NCBI RefSeq assembly: GCF_001522545.3
Contig: NC_031778.1
Location: 24,095,797-24,159,796 of the forward strand
Reading direction: 5' to 3'
Length of the DNA: 64,000 nucleotides
From: Parus major
Lineage: Eukaryota > Chordata > Aves > Passeriformes > Paridae
The first letter of the stretch is position 1, and every line of letters starts with the position of its first letter. A model generated the notes under the pieces. The model searched no databases, was not told where the DNA came from, and saw only the letters and a list, made by a program, of their open reading frames with translations. Of the stretch, positions 46,701-55,463 are shown piece by piece. A program made the translations under genes and the position numbers.

Positions 46701-49700
46701 GAGTCAGAGCCAGCACAAGATGCAGACTTTGCAAGCTCTCCTGCAGCACTGTGTCATGTCCTGCACACTTGTCTGTGTTGCTAGGAATATTCCTTTCTCT
46801 GGTTTACCCTAAACCCTTCCCCAAACAACCTGACCCAGCTCTGGAAAGCTCCTTTGCACCTCAGGAAGCACATAAAAACACCCAGGGGAAAATGTGTGCA
46901 TGAATACCCCGAGGTCAGGACTCCTGCCAGAGCCCAGAGGAAATCCAGAGCTGGGATATTGTGGGAAATAAGTTCATGCCACACTTAGGTGACACTCGTC
47001 ACTAGAGAGGGTTCTGAACATTGAGGAGCCAGCTTTTTAAACACAGAAATATGATTTAGCAAAACCACAAACTCATTTTCACAGTGACCACGGGGGTGGA
47101 TCTGTTGGGTTTGTTGACTGACAGACACTGCACACAAAGAGATTTTGTGGACACACAGAATTATTGACCAGCCTGGGTGACCTGAAACCACCACCCCAGC
47201 CTTGAGAAGTGACCTGGATGAAGAGGCTCTGGCACACTTTAAAGAGCAGCTATTTGCAGTGACAAGTACTACAGGTCTAATCCCAGTGCTCTGAAGAACT
47301 TATAACTGTTCTGAAGTTCTTCCTGCTGCAAACCTGCATCAGCACATAAACTCTTTACTGCTTCTATAATTGTCATGAAATGGAAAAATGCACTTCTGCA
47401 GCACTGTCTTATCTATTGCAGAGCACAACCAAAATCCCACGTGCACCGTGTTTCTGGATTTGTACCAAACTGACAAGTGAGTACAAATCTTTGGTGATTT
47501 GTAGACTTCAGGGCATTTATTCTCCACACACAGAAGAGATGTGTATCCTAAAAAGCCTAACAAAACATGAAAAATTAATGTACAAAGTACTAAGTAATTG
47601 TGAGACCTTTCTTTGCTGCAGACAATGAGTGGCAGTGTCAATTAGGGGTTTTTTAGCTGCTTCCCAGAAACATCTGGCACAATACCTTCAGTATCCAAGT
47701 TAGTTTAATTGAAAAAAAAAAGAAAATTAAGTAAAAAAATAAATTTAGAAACCCACAAAAAATTCAACAGATAAAACAACAAAATCATCTACATTTTGGC
47801 AGGTATTTAAAATGCAGCCTTTTGAATTATACTTTGGAATTGAAATCATTAAAATGACATTAAGAAATAAATGCACAAAAAGGCATCAAGAGACAAATGG
47901 ACACCACAGGTCCCTGCCCAAGTGTCCCCAGCAGAGCTCAGGTGGAATCAGGGACAGCACTGGCTTTGGAGCCACTGCCCAGGAGAAGCCACAAGGCTGA
48001 TGCCTGGAGAGGCTCCTGGCACAGAGTTAAAGGAATAAAGTAGGGATTTATTAAAAGGCCTTCAAAAAATCCACCTTGGGCAGTGCAGGAGCCTGGCCGT
48101 GGCTCTAGGTGGGATGGCCCCAGGAGGGACACCCAGTCACGAGGTTTCACACCTTTATAGGTTTTGGTTCATTTACACATTGGGGTTAAATGTTCAATTA
48201 CAGCTTCAGGTGATGAAGTCCCATCCTCCCAGTTTGCTGATGTTTACACCTCTTGGCCCAAAGCTGCATCTGGGGCTGGAAAAGGATTGTTGTGTCTGAC
48301 TGAGCTGTGAGGAGAACTTGCTGACACCTTGTGAGCAGTTCAGAGTTACACACCAAGGCAGTGCAGAACCTGGGAAATAAACAGCTCAAACTCCAGGCAT
48401 CACAGTGAGCACAGGGGAGGAAGGAGGCAGGAGGACGTACCGGAATCCCTGCTCGCGGATGGCGAAGGCCGGCGTCTCCAGCGGGAAGATCTCGGACTGC
48501 ACGAAGAGCTCGCGCACGCGCCGGTCGATCACCTTGCCGTACTGCGCCCCCGCGTCCAGGATCACCACCGCGCCCTCGTAGTGGTGCTGCCCATCCTTGA
48601 GCTCTGCCCCGGCGTTCTCGGGCTGCCAACAGCACCCAGGTCAGCAATCCCACGGAACCATCGTCACCCAGCTCAGCAATCCCATGGAACCATCATCACC
48701 CAGCTCAGCAATCCCATGGAACCATCATCACCCAGGTCAGCAATCCCANNNNNNNNNNNNNNNNNNNNNNNNNNNNNNNNNNNNNNNNNNNNNNNNNNNN
48801 NNNNNNNNNNNNNNNNNNNNNNNNNNNNNNNNNNNNNNNNNNNNNNNNNNNNNNNNNNNNNNNNNNNNNNNNNNNNNNNNNNNNNNNNNNNNNNNNNNNN
48901 NNNNNNNNNNNNNNNNNNNNNNNNNNNNNNNNNNNNNNNNNNNNNNNNNNNNNNNNNNNNNNNNNNNNNNNNNNNNNNNNNNNNNNNNNNNNNNNNNNNN
49001 NNNNNNNNNNNNNNNNNNCATCATCACCCATGACAGAAATCCCATGGAATCACCCATGACAGAGATCCCACGGAGTCACCCAGAGCCACCACAGAGATCC
49101 CACAGAACTCCTGAGACACGAGGCTGGAAAAGGCCTCTGCCAGTGTCCCAAGTCCAGCTGTCCAGCCAACCCCACCCCTGTGGTCAGCACCAGACCGTGC
49201 CCTCCAGTGCTGCTGCTGCACATTTTGGGAGCCCTCTCAGGGATGGTGAGCCCACCACTACCCCAGGCAGCTCTACAAAGCTTTCTGTCAGGAAATGTCT
49301 CTTGATACCCAGCCTGAACCTCCTCTGGCTTTACTCTGACAGCCCACTGACTGAGCCAGATCTCTTTAACAGCTAACATGTGCGAGGCTTTGCTAATTAG
49401 CTATGTTAATTTATGATAAAAATTATAAAGACCAGCCAAGAAGCTTCAAAATGAAAAAAAAATCTTGAGGATTATAAGGACCAGTTGAGGCACTGGTAAG
49501 ATAAAGGTGCTGGACACCAGCACAGAACATCCACCCCAGGCAGAGACAACATCCCCATCCCCCAAACCAAACAGGGCAGAAATTAGGGAAGAAAAATGCT
49601 AATGAGCTAATGATGGCACAGCTTTGCACAAGCAGGAGCTCTTATGCCCTGATCACCATCTGCAGCCTCTCCATCTTTTTCCAGTTCCACGTGAACCCCA

Positions 49701-52700
49701 GCACAGCCCATGAGAACAGAGAGCCTCGGCCTTTTTCTCAGGCAAAACAGCACAAAAATCAAACAAAAAAATGTTTTTTTCCCCGTCACGCTGCCTCATA
49801 TGCTGAACTTCACTTGACATTACCTCCTGGAGAGAATAAAAAGGGGAAATTGAGAACAAATGTCGCTGCTAAATGATTAGGAAAAAAAAAACCAACACAT
49901 TTTGAGTGCAGCATTTGGGCAGACTGCATGTCAGAACAAAGCAGTGGCTCCCTCTGAGCCCCTCATGCCTGAACTGCTTGGCCAACTTTGGCTAAATCTG
50001 AAAGAGTGCTAAAAAACACTAGGCCAAGTTTCTTCATTAAAAAAAATTGTGAGAAGAGGCAGCTATTCCATGGAAGTGTCCTTATCAGAGCATCTCCAAG
50101 GAAGAACAACAGCCATGCTCTAACACCAAAAATTTGCTGCCTACAGAATTTACTTCTCTTAGGGTGTTCTTCCCCTGATTCCTTGCCAATGTAGCTTGGT
50201 GAAGGGCGAACTGGGAAGGGTTTCACTTTGGCAAATGATGCCTCCAAGCATCTTGGAGCTCCATTTCAGGTTTTAGTGACGGCAGGTTGGAGTTGTTCTG
50301 CTTGTTTGGACCAGGCAGCAGAACCTCCAACCCAGAGCTCACCTCTGCTCCCATCACTGCTCCTCCAGTATTTCCACCTGGGGCAGGAATTCAGCCCAAA
50401 GCAGGTGATTCTGGAGAGCATCATCCTGCTGGGACACAACCTCCCCACAAACACACTGGAAACTTCCAAACTTCACACCAGCTGGAAGAGGTTTTATCTT
50501 AATTAAAATAGTGCTAAATCCCTCAAAAGCCTAAATCCAGGTTAAAATCAGATATTTAATTTTTGTCCTTCAGCTGGCAGCCAAGCTGCCTGGTGGGGAG
50601 CTCTTGATGACTTTCAGTGCTGGGTTACACAAGAAGTGCACATGTTGGAAGAGAGAAGAGTTTAGCAGCACAGACCCCTTCACACCCCAGGTGAGGCAGT
50701 CACCAGACCTGTCCTCCCCTCCAGGGCATGGCAGGGAATCACTTTTAGAGTGATTCTGGGCATTTTCACCAATTCTAAATTAGCAGTTCTTGTGAGACAG
50801 ACCAACATCCTTATTCCTTCCTGAGCCCATCCTGGGGAAAACACTATTCCTTGCAGTGCTATTTTTTTATTTCAAGTCTTCAATTGTTTCAGAGCAGTAG
50901 GTTGTGTCATTTAGGGACAGAGCTCTGCAGCCCTCTCTCAAAGAAGACTGAACAGAAGCTACTGTTGGTGTCAGCTGGACTGACAGCCAGCTATCCCTGG
51001 ATTTATTAATAAATAAATCTGGTTTCCAGTGCCCTACCCCGAGATGTTTTGGGCAGGCAGGGGTGGTTAACGGGGGCTGTAGGGGAGACAGGAGTGTGAA
51101 AACAGAGCCTGAAATTACATCAGGAGTAGCTTGAGAAGCACTTTAAAGCAGTGTGAGTAGGTCTGTGTCCTGAACCTGCACCACCCTCAAACCCCAGCAG
51201 AAGCAGGACAGCAACCCAGACTCCTCTGAACTAACCAGACAAGTGGAACTGCAAGGGGGTTCAGGACTAAGAGAGCCCAACATTAATCACAGGCAAAAAG
51301 AGAAAAGGAAAAAAGGCAGAAAAGTCATCACAGCATCTAGTTCTACTTATTGAAAGGCACAGTTCCAAGGCTAGGGGTTTTAAACCCAAATTACCGAGGG
51401 AAACTTCATTTGATGAAATCCAAAGAGGAACAGATGCTGTTCATGTGCAGCCAACATGGCAGCTGAGCTCTGCACACCACGGCCGTGCCAGCAGAGATTA
51501 AAAGAGGACAGCAGACAGCCCAGCTCCTGCAGGGATGGATAGGGCTTATGGAGCCAGCACCTCATCCTGCTGGGGACTGCACAGCCTCCAGTGAAAGCTC
51601 TTTGTCCCCTCAGTACAGCCAGAACTAGAGCTCCTTGTCTTCTGGTGTGCTCACACAAAAACCTGGAGAACTCGCTGGTTTTGAGACCTCCTGTGGAAGC
51701 TGCTCTGACACCTGTCCCAGGCTGTCTAGGTATGGGGACAGAGGCACCGTGCTGCTGTCCCCAGAGCAGGACTAAAAACAGGACTGAAACCCTGTGCACA
51801 CCGAGAGAAGACAGTCTCTGTTCAGCCAATTCCAGCGCCAAGGCACCCTGAGGACCACGGACCTGAGACACAGCACCAAGGTCCTGTGTGCCACCTGAGC
51901 CTTGTGGTGACCCCAACTGTGCTGCCACACCGAGGGTCAGCCTCGTTCCACCAGCTCAGCTCTACCACCTAACACTGGAGAACAAAAACCTCCCATCACT
52001 GCTGTTCTTCTGGTGTCAAAACCAAGTAATTCTGAGTTCTCTAGAGAGTCGAGGTAGGAGAACTGGAAGCAGGCTTGGGCTACCAGCCAAGGACACCACA
52101 GATCCTGTTCCTCACATCCCTGCCTAGTGCCTTAAACTGAGTGTGCAAGTTCCTAACAGCCCACTTGTGCAGAATCAGGGGATTTTTCAGCATTTCACAC
52201 ACCCACATGGTCGCAGGTTGGTCATTAGTGTAATTCATAAACCACATTTCCACACAGACCAGTCCCATTCTGGAGTACTGGGAAGCAGCACCAGCTCCTC
52301 TGTCCGAGCCCTCAGCCCTGAGCTCTCACCCACACCAGTAACTCAGGACAAGCCTAAACCAGGAGCCTTGATCTTGCACTTTCAAGCCAGCACAGGTTTT
52401 ACAAGAGTTTAACTGTTTCCCTGTGGTATTAAAATTAAGCAGGTCTAAGAACACTCACTCAGATTTCCAAGTATAACAGGAAAGCAGCTCCCTTAAACTC
52501 AGGCCATCCTCAACAACACAACAAGAGCCCCTCAAATCATTATTCCAGGGAAGCTTTAACAGACATGGGTGTCATGCAGGTGTCCATGGGCTGCTGGGAC
52601 CCTGCAGAAATTGCTGTCATCAATGCTGGATGAACCAGGAGCCCCACATCCAGCACTGGCTGGGAGAACTGGAGCCCCCAGAGCAGCCCCGGGTGGAAAG

Positions 52701-53423
52701 GAGGCTGTGACCACAGCCAGGGAAAAACGTGACAGAAAACCTACACAGGGACCAGCCGAGCACTCAAAAAGCCCTTCAGAGAGAGACACAGCTAGATAAA
52801 GAGCCGAGAACAAGGGAGGAGAGGAACAGCCGGGATTAGCCCCGGCCAGGAGAGGAGGTTGTGAACACGGCCAAGGAAAAGCGTGTCAGGAAACACACAG
52901 GGACCCAGTGAGCACTCAAATACTGAGCACTCAAATACTGAGCACTCAAAAACTGAGCACTCCAACCCCACAGAGTCAGGGATTTTTTGCGAACTAGCTA
53001 AAGAAAGCACAACAAGTCTTTCACCCCGCTCCAGCAGCGGCTGCAGGCAGGCTGCAGGGCTCGCTGAGAAGTTGCAGTATCGGAGCTGTAAGTTCCTGAG
53101 GCTCGTTCCGTGCCGATGTGCCCGAGCCACACGGACACCCCGGGCCGGGGCCGGAGCTCTGGGCGAACCGAACCCCGGCCCGGCTGCGAGCGGGGATACA
53201 GCCGGGCACAGCGCCGCGGAACATCCCCGCTCGGGCAATCAATCAGTTAATTAATGAATTAGCGCTCTGCGAGCAGCCGGCGCTGCGGCCCCCGTTGCTC
53301 CCGTTCCCCGCGGTCCCCGCTCCCCTCCCGGGCCGCGGGGCCCCGCCACACGGCCGGGCAGGCCGGGCCGGGCCGGGCCGCAGCCCCAGCACTGACCTTG
53401 GTGTCCCCGTTGCACAGGGCCAT
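31684..53423 (-). CDS. GMPS: GMP synthetase, glutamine-hydrolysing; complete, 16 coding exons
   Basis: Cytosolic enzyme that converts XMP, ATP and glutamine to GMP, the last step of de novo guanine nucleotide synthesis. Coding exons, in transcript order: 53397-53423, 48441-48622, 44978-45092, 43811-43908, 42775-42878, 41953-42146, 41566-41731, 39974-40125, 39458-39631, 38613-38718, 38000-38115, 37069-37194, 36147-36262, 34732-34862, 32964-33136, 31684-31785. All internal junctions are GT/AG and the phases close to one frame of 2082 nt (693 aa, as in human). The glutaminase domain has catalytic Cys104 in GICYG and His190/Glu192 in QFHPEV. The ATP-pyrophosphatase P-loop SGGVDS is at 244-249. 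The dimerisation domain ends [10 protein letters not shown] chose the start at 53423 because MALCNGDTK matches mammalian MALCNGDSK. Introns are 221 bp (intron 6) to 4.8 kb (intron 1). Confidence 0.98.
32964..33136 (-). CDS. GMPS: GMPS coding exon 15 (residues 603-660)
   Basis: Codes [19 protein letters not shown] and then [19 protein letters not shown] to VPEE. This holds dimerisation-domain residues that contact XMP in the family. Acceptor CTGCAG; donor GAG|GTGAGG. Confidence 0.98.
33262..33462 (+). mobile_element. CR1 3' fragment in GMPS intron 14
   Basis: About 200 bp of sense CR1, longer than most here, ending ACCATTCTGAGATTCTG. Confidence 0.85.
34732..34862 (-). CDS. GMPS: GMPS coding exon 14 (residues 559-603)
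   Basis: Codes [20 protein letters not shown] and then [16 protein letters not shown](G). Acceptor TTGCAG; donor TCTG|GTAGGT. Confidence 0.97.
36147..36262 (-). CDS. GMPS: GMPS coding exon 13 (residues 521-559)
   Basis: Codes [20 protein letters not shown] and then [15 protein letters not shown](R). Acceptor CCCCAG; donor AACAG|GTGAGT. Confidence 0.98.
37069..37194 (-). CDS. GMPS: GMPS coding exon 12 (residues 479-520)
   Basis: Codes [20 protein letters not shown] and the following [18 protein letters not shown]. Acceptor GCCCAG; donor CAG|GTACAG. Confidence 0.98.
38000..38115 (-). CDS. GMPS: GMPS coding exon 11 (residues 440-478)
   Basis: Codes [20 protein letters not shown] followed by [19 protein letters not shown]. 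Acceptor TTGCAG; donor AAG|GTAAGG. It opens the C-terminal dimerisation domain. Confidence 0.97.
38613..38718 (-). CDS. GMPS: GMPS coding exon 10 (residues 405-440)
   Basis: Codes [19 protein letters not shown] and then [14 protein letters not shown], a GMPS-conserved segment near the XMP site. Acceptor TTTTAG; donor CCCAG|GTATGG. Confidence 0.97.
39458..39631 (-). CDS. GMPS: GMPS coding exon 9 (residues 347-404)
   Basis: Codes [20 protein letters not shown], then [12 protein letters not shown] with the XMP/ATP-site segment and [16 protein letters not shown]. Acceptor CTGCAG; donor GAG|GTGAAG. Confidence 0.98.
39974..40125 (-). CDS. GMPS: GMPS coding exon 8 (residues 296-346)
   Basis: Codes [17 protein letters not shown] and, after the linker, [11 protein letters not shown] of the ATP-pyrophosphatase domain. 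Acceptor CTGCAG|T; donor AAG|GTAATG in phase 0. Confidence 0.98.
41000..41072 (-). mobile_element. CR1 fragment, different subfamily, GMPS intron 7
   Basis: Reverse tail with CAGAATCATAAAGGTTGGAA and AGATCACTGAGTCCAACC, a CR1 subfamily unlike most copies here. Confidence 0.8.
41566..41731 (-). CDS. GMPS: GMPS coding exon 7 (residues 241-296)
   Basis: Starts [16 protein letters not shown], the ATP-pyrophosphatase P-loop that binds ATP, and continues [18 protein letters not shown] to GIQVK. The donor is AAAG|GTACCA. Confidence 0.98.
41953..42146 (-). CDS. GMPS: GMPS coding exon 6 (residues 176-240)
   Basis: Contains [14 protein letters not shown] with His190 and Glu192 of the glutaminase triad, then the domain linker ending KVGSSKVL. 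Acceptor ACCAG; donor CTG|GTGAGT in phase 0. Confidence 0.98.
42775..42878 (-). CDS. GMPS: GMPS coding exon 5 (residues 141-176)
   Basis: Codes [19 protein letters not shown] and then [15 protein letters not shown]. Acceptor CATTTAG; donor GCAG|GTATTT. This exon is AT-rich compared with exon 2. It is part of the glutaminase domain. Confidence 0.97.
43811..43908 (-). CDS. GMPS: GMPS coding exon 4 (residues 109-141)
   Basis: Codes [19 protein letters not shown] followed by [13 protein letters not shown](R). Acceptor CTGCAG; donor TTCAG|GTGCAC. It belongs to the glutaminase domain. Confidence 0.97.
44528..44775 (-). mobile_element. CR1 3' fragment in GMPS intron 3
   Basis: The longest CR1 tail in the window (about 250 bp), from GACTGGTTTGGGTTGGAAGG to the CTCCAACCCAAACCTGCCC block. 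Confidence 0.85.
44978..45092 (-). CDS. GMPS: GMPS coding exon 3 (residues 70-108)
   Basis: Codes [19 protein letters not shown] and, near its end, [12 protein letters not shown], which contains the nucleophilic Cys104 of the glutaminase site. Acceptor CTGCAG|A; donor CAG|GTGCTG. Confidence 0.98.
45379..45420. repeat. AT-rich microsatellite
   Basis: (AT)n with TTTA and ACAC interruptions in GMPS intron 2. Confidence 0.85.
46350..46490 (-). mobile_element. Old CR1 fragment in GMPS intron 2
   Basis: An internal CR1 tail piece: AGCACCCTCTGGGGAAGAAC and GATATCCAACCCAAAACTCC, without the 3' terminus. Confidence 0.6.
47998..48402 (-). mobile_element. ERV LTR in GMPS intron 2, sense to GMPS
   Basis: A 405-bp segment bounded by a perfect 12-bp inverted repeat (TGATGCCTGGAG at 47998 and CTCCAGGCATCA ending at 48402). 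Read on the minus strand it has a TATAAA box (48154-48159) and, about 105 bp further on, an AATAAA signal (48047-48052), then a short T-rich stretch to the CA end. This is LTR architecture, and the text resembles LTRs I recall from songbird genomes. I could not find a clean target site duplication, so the exact ends remain open. No retroviral coding sequence adjoins it. Its 5' end is only 38 nt from the GMPS exon 2 splice donor. Confidence 0.72.
48441..48622 (-). CDS. GMPS: GMPS coding exon 2 (residues 10-70)
   Basis: Begins [11 protein letters not shown] after GGCAG and runs through [20 protein letters not shown], the start of the class I glutaminase domain, to EQGF(R). The donor is CG|GTACGT. 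The exon is notably GC-rich. An LTR begins 38 nt into the following intron, and a 32-bp minisatellite overlaps the preceding branch-point region. Confidence 0.97.
48642..48748. repeat. Minisatellite, 32-bp unit, beside GMPS exon 2
   Basis: About 3.3 copies of a 32-bp unit (CAGCAATCCCATGGAACCAT plus CATCACCCAGCT). It runs into the gap at 48749-49018, and diverged units reappear at 49019-49105. It starts 19 bp upstream of the exon 2 acceptor AG. Confidence 0.88.
48749..49018. other. Assembly gap in GMPS intron 1
   Basis: 270 N inside the 32-bp minisatellite, about 125 bp from exon 2. Confidence 1.
49019..49105. repeat. Diverged units of the 32-bp minisatellite
   Basis: About three shorter copies around GAGATCCCACGGAGTCACCC, on the far side of the gap. 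Confidence 0.75.
49108..49340 (-). mobile_element. Old CR1 fragment in GMPS intron 1
   Basis: Reverse CR1 with GGCTGGAAAAGGCCTCTGCC, AGGGATGGTGAGCCCACCAC and a CAGCCTGAACCTCCTCTGGC end. A diverged subfamily. Confidence 0.65.
52700..52925. repeat. Imperfect local duplication, about 70 bp
   Basis: The segment 52700-52770 (GAGGCTGTGACCACAGCCAG...) recurs at 52853-52925 (GAGGTTGTGAACACGGCCAA...) with scattered differences. The second copy leads into the 15-bp tandem repeat. Confidence 0.65.
52909..52963. repeat. Short tandem repeat, 15-bp unit
   Basis: Nearly four copies of TGAGCACTCAAATAC in GMPS intron 1, about 430 bp from exon 1. Confidence 0.88.
53397..53423 (-). CDS. GMPS: GMPS coding exon 1 (residues 1-9)
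   Basis: Nine codons, MALCNGDTK, ending AAG|GTCAGT in phase 0. It sits in the CpG island at the divergent promoter. The reading frame stays open upstream to an ATG at 53585, but family comparison favours the start at 53423. Confidence 0.95.
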
Positions 53424-53739
53424 GGGGGCGGCGGGCAGCGCGAAGAAAGGGCCGCGAGGAGCCGCGGCCGATGAGCTAATGCCGCCCGCGGGAGGAGGAG
53501 CCGCCCGGCACGGCCGCTCCGGCGGAAGGGGAGGAGCGGCGGCGGGGTCAGGGGCGGGACGGCTGCGGGGACACGGCGGGGACACGGCGGGGACAGCTCC
53601 GGACAGCCGGGGGCAGGCCCGGCAGCGCCGGGGGGCTCCGGCGGCTCACACAGCTCTGTTATCAGGGTAAAAACAAGCAGAGCTTTGCAGTGAGTGCGTT
53701 TTTGTGCGTCAGCATCCTATGGGATGATGCGATCACTGG

Positions 53740-53830
53740 CTGCTTTGGGTTGGGAGGGTCCTTAAAGCCCATCCCGTCGCACCCCCCGCCATGGGCAGGG
53801 ACACCTTCCATCCACCGGGAGCCGTGCTGT
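53740..53830 (-). mobile_element. CR1 3' fragment inside the divergent promoter
   Basis: Reverse CR1 of about 90 bp: CTTTGGGTTGGGAGGGTCCT and CCATGGGCAGGGACACCTTC. Confidence 0.8.
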
Positions 53831-54465
53831 GCCTGCCCGGTGAATTCCCCGTCAGAGAACGTGACTGCATCCGTGGAACCCTCCTGGAACGGTGCCGGGG
53901 CGGTTCTGACCCCTTTCCCTGAACATCGGCTTGAATATGGAAATGAAGGGGTGAATGAAGGAATTCGGGTTAAGATGAAATCACACACCAGCGTCTGGTT
54001 CTGCTGTCAGATTCCAAACAGTTCTGTCCTGAGGCTGATAGAAATGCAGGTTTTTTTCACAATCGGGGTTTCTGGTCTCGTTTTTTGTTTTTTTTTTTTA
54101 TGGATGTGTCATTCTTTTCCAGTTCTGTTTACACTGGCATTGAAGCAGAGTCATCTCAGAGCACGAGGCACAGGATTGTGTCCAGATAGGTCTGCAATAC
54201 CCCCAGGGAGGAGACTCCACATCCTCCCTGGTGTCTGTTCCAGTGCTCACAGGAAACATCTTCCTCCTGTAGAGGTGGAAGAATTGATTCCTGAGATCGA
54301 ATCTTGCCCGTGGCTCTGGTGCCACTGGAGCAGAGCCTGGGCCCTGCTCTGACCCTCCCTGCAGCCAGGGACAGCCAGGGCTGAGGGCCCCTCTCAGCTG
54401 GGGCTCCTCTCGGGGCCGAACCGCCCCAGCTCCCTCAACCTTTCCTGGGCACCGAGATGCTCCAG

Positions 54466-54590
54466 TGATCCCGATCCCCGATCCCGACCCCTGATCCTGA
54501 TCCCGATCCCGACCCCTGATCCCGATCCCGACCCCTGATCCTGATCCCGATCCCCGATTCCGGTTCCCGGTTCGGGTTCCCGGTGCCCCT
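54466..54590. repeat. GATCCC-type minisatellite in SLC33A1 promoter
   Basis: Mixed 6-bp GATCCC/GATCCT units, partly arranged as a 19-bp unit (GATCCCGATCCCGACCCCT). It ends about 35 bp before the CRE palindrome. Confidence 0.85.
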
Positions 54591-54626
54591 GTCCCGTCAG
54601 TCAGGGTCAGGGGGCGGTGCTATGCA

Positions 54627-54634
54627 TGACGTCA
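54627..54634. promoter_or_regulatory. Perfect CRE palindrome TGACGTCA
   Basis: A full 8-bp cAMP-response element consensus, 106 bp upstream of the SLC33A1 ATG inside CpG-rich promoter DNA. CREB/ATF family factors bind this site. The ACGT core is also recognised by UPR factors such as XBP1s and ATF6, and SLC33A1 is reported to respond to XBP1 in mammals. Its use here is untested. Confidence 0.7.
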
Positions 54635-54739
54635 CTCGCAGTGCACCAGTGAGGCGCGGCCACGCCTGGCGCGCGGGTCGGGGCGGGGCGGTTCCCTCAG
54701 CGCGGCGGCGCCGGGGCCGCTCCCGGGCCGCTCCCGGAC

Positions 54740-55463
54740 ATGGCGCCCGCCATCGCCGCCGAGGAGGGCGGGCGGCAGCGCCGAGCCGGCACCCGCCGGC
54801 ACAGCCTGGACCTGACGGGCGAGCCGCCCCCCGACGGGCTGTCCGGGGACACCGAGGCGCTGCTGCCGGCGCCGGCGCGGGCGCGGGGGTACCGCGCGGA
54901 GCTGGGCAGCATCCTGCTGCTGCTGGTGCTGTACGTGCTGCAGGGCATCCCGCTGGGGCTGGCGGGCAGCGTGCCGCTCATCCTGCAGAGCAAGAGCGCC
55001 AGCTACACCGACCAGGCCTTCTTCAGCTTCGTGTTCTGGCCCTTCAGCCTGAAGCTGCTGTGGGCGCCCTTGGTGGACGCCGTGTACCTGCGGGGCTTCG
55101 GCCGCCGCAAGTCGTGGCTGGTGCCCACACAGTACGTGCTGGGGCTCTTCATGATCTACATGTCCACGCAGGTGGACGCGCTGCTGGGCGACGGCCACGG
55201 CCGCGGCCCCGACGTGGCGGCCCTGACCGTCACCTTCTTCCTCTTCGAGTTCCTGGCGGCCACGCAGGACATCGCTGTGGACGGCTGGGCGCTCACCATG
55301 CTGTCCCGGGAGAACGTGGGCTACGCCTCCACCTGCAACTCCGTGGGGCAGACGGCCGGCTATTTCCTGGGAAATGTCCTTTTCCTGGCCCTGGAGTCCG
55401 CCTCCTTCTGCAACAAGTACCTGCGGTTCGAGCCGCAGCCCCGGGGCATCGTCACCCTGTCAG
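54740..55463 (+). CDS. SLC33A1: SLC33A1 coding exon 1 (residues 1-242)
   Basis: A long, very GC-rich exon holding the cytosolic N-terminus and the first membrane segments, ending QPRGIVTLS plus 1 nt. The donor is TCAG|GTAGGG. One other frame stays open for about 290 codons, but that is a GC artefact. Confidence 0.97.

Larger units (their letters stand above)
41732..48440 (-). other. GMPS: GMPS introns 2-6 region (with exons 3-6)
   Basis: Introns 6 (41732-41952), 5 (42147-42774), 4 (42879-43810), 3 (43909-44977) and 2 (45093-48440). It contains CR1 tails at 44528 and 46350, an AT dinucleotide repeat at 45379 and the LTR at 47998-48402. A 170-codon minus-strand open frame at 45649-46161 resembles no family I know. 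Confidence 0.85.
48623..53396 (-). other. GMPS: GMPS intron 1
   Basis: A 4.8-kb intron that begins in the CpG island and ends in a 32-bp minisatellite beside exon 2. It includes an assembly gap (48749-49018), a CR1 fragment (49108-49340), a tandem 15-bp repeat (52909-52963) and an imperfect local duplication (52700-52770 / 52853-52925). I see no other gene between 49350 and 52650. Confidence 0.85.
53424..54739. promoter_or_regulatory. Divergent GMPS / SLC33A1 promoter region
   Basis: The two start codons face away from each other 1.3 kb apart. The GMPS side (53424-53650) is CpG-dense, with an ETS-like CGGAAG (53523-53528) and an Sp1-like GGGGCGGG (about 53550). The SLC33A1 side (54590-54739) is CpG-dense with a CRE palindrome. 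The middle is not island-like: it holds a CR1 fragment (53740-53830), a T-run (about 54080-54098) and a GATCCC-type minisatellite (54466-54590). The sequence therefore looks like two CpG promoters pushed apart by repeats. Shared regulation is inference. Confidence 0.7.

Noticed and set aside
53259..53585. Upstream in-frame ATG at 53585 extending GMPS by 54 residues
   Set aside because: The extension is Pro/Ala/Arg-rich, typical of translated CpG island, and the family starts at MALCNG.
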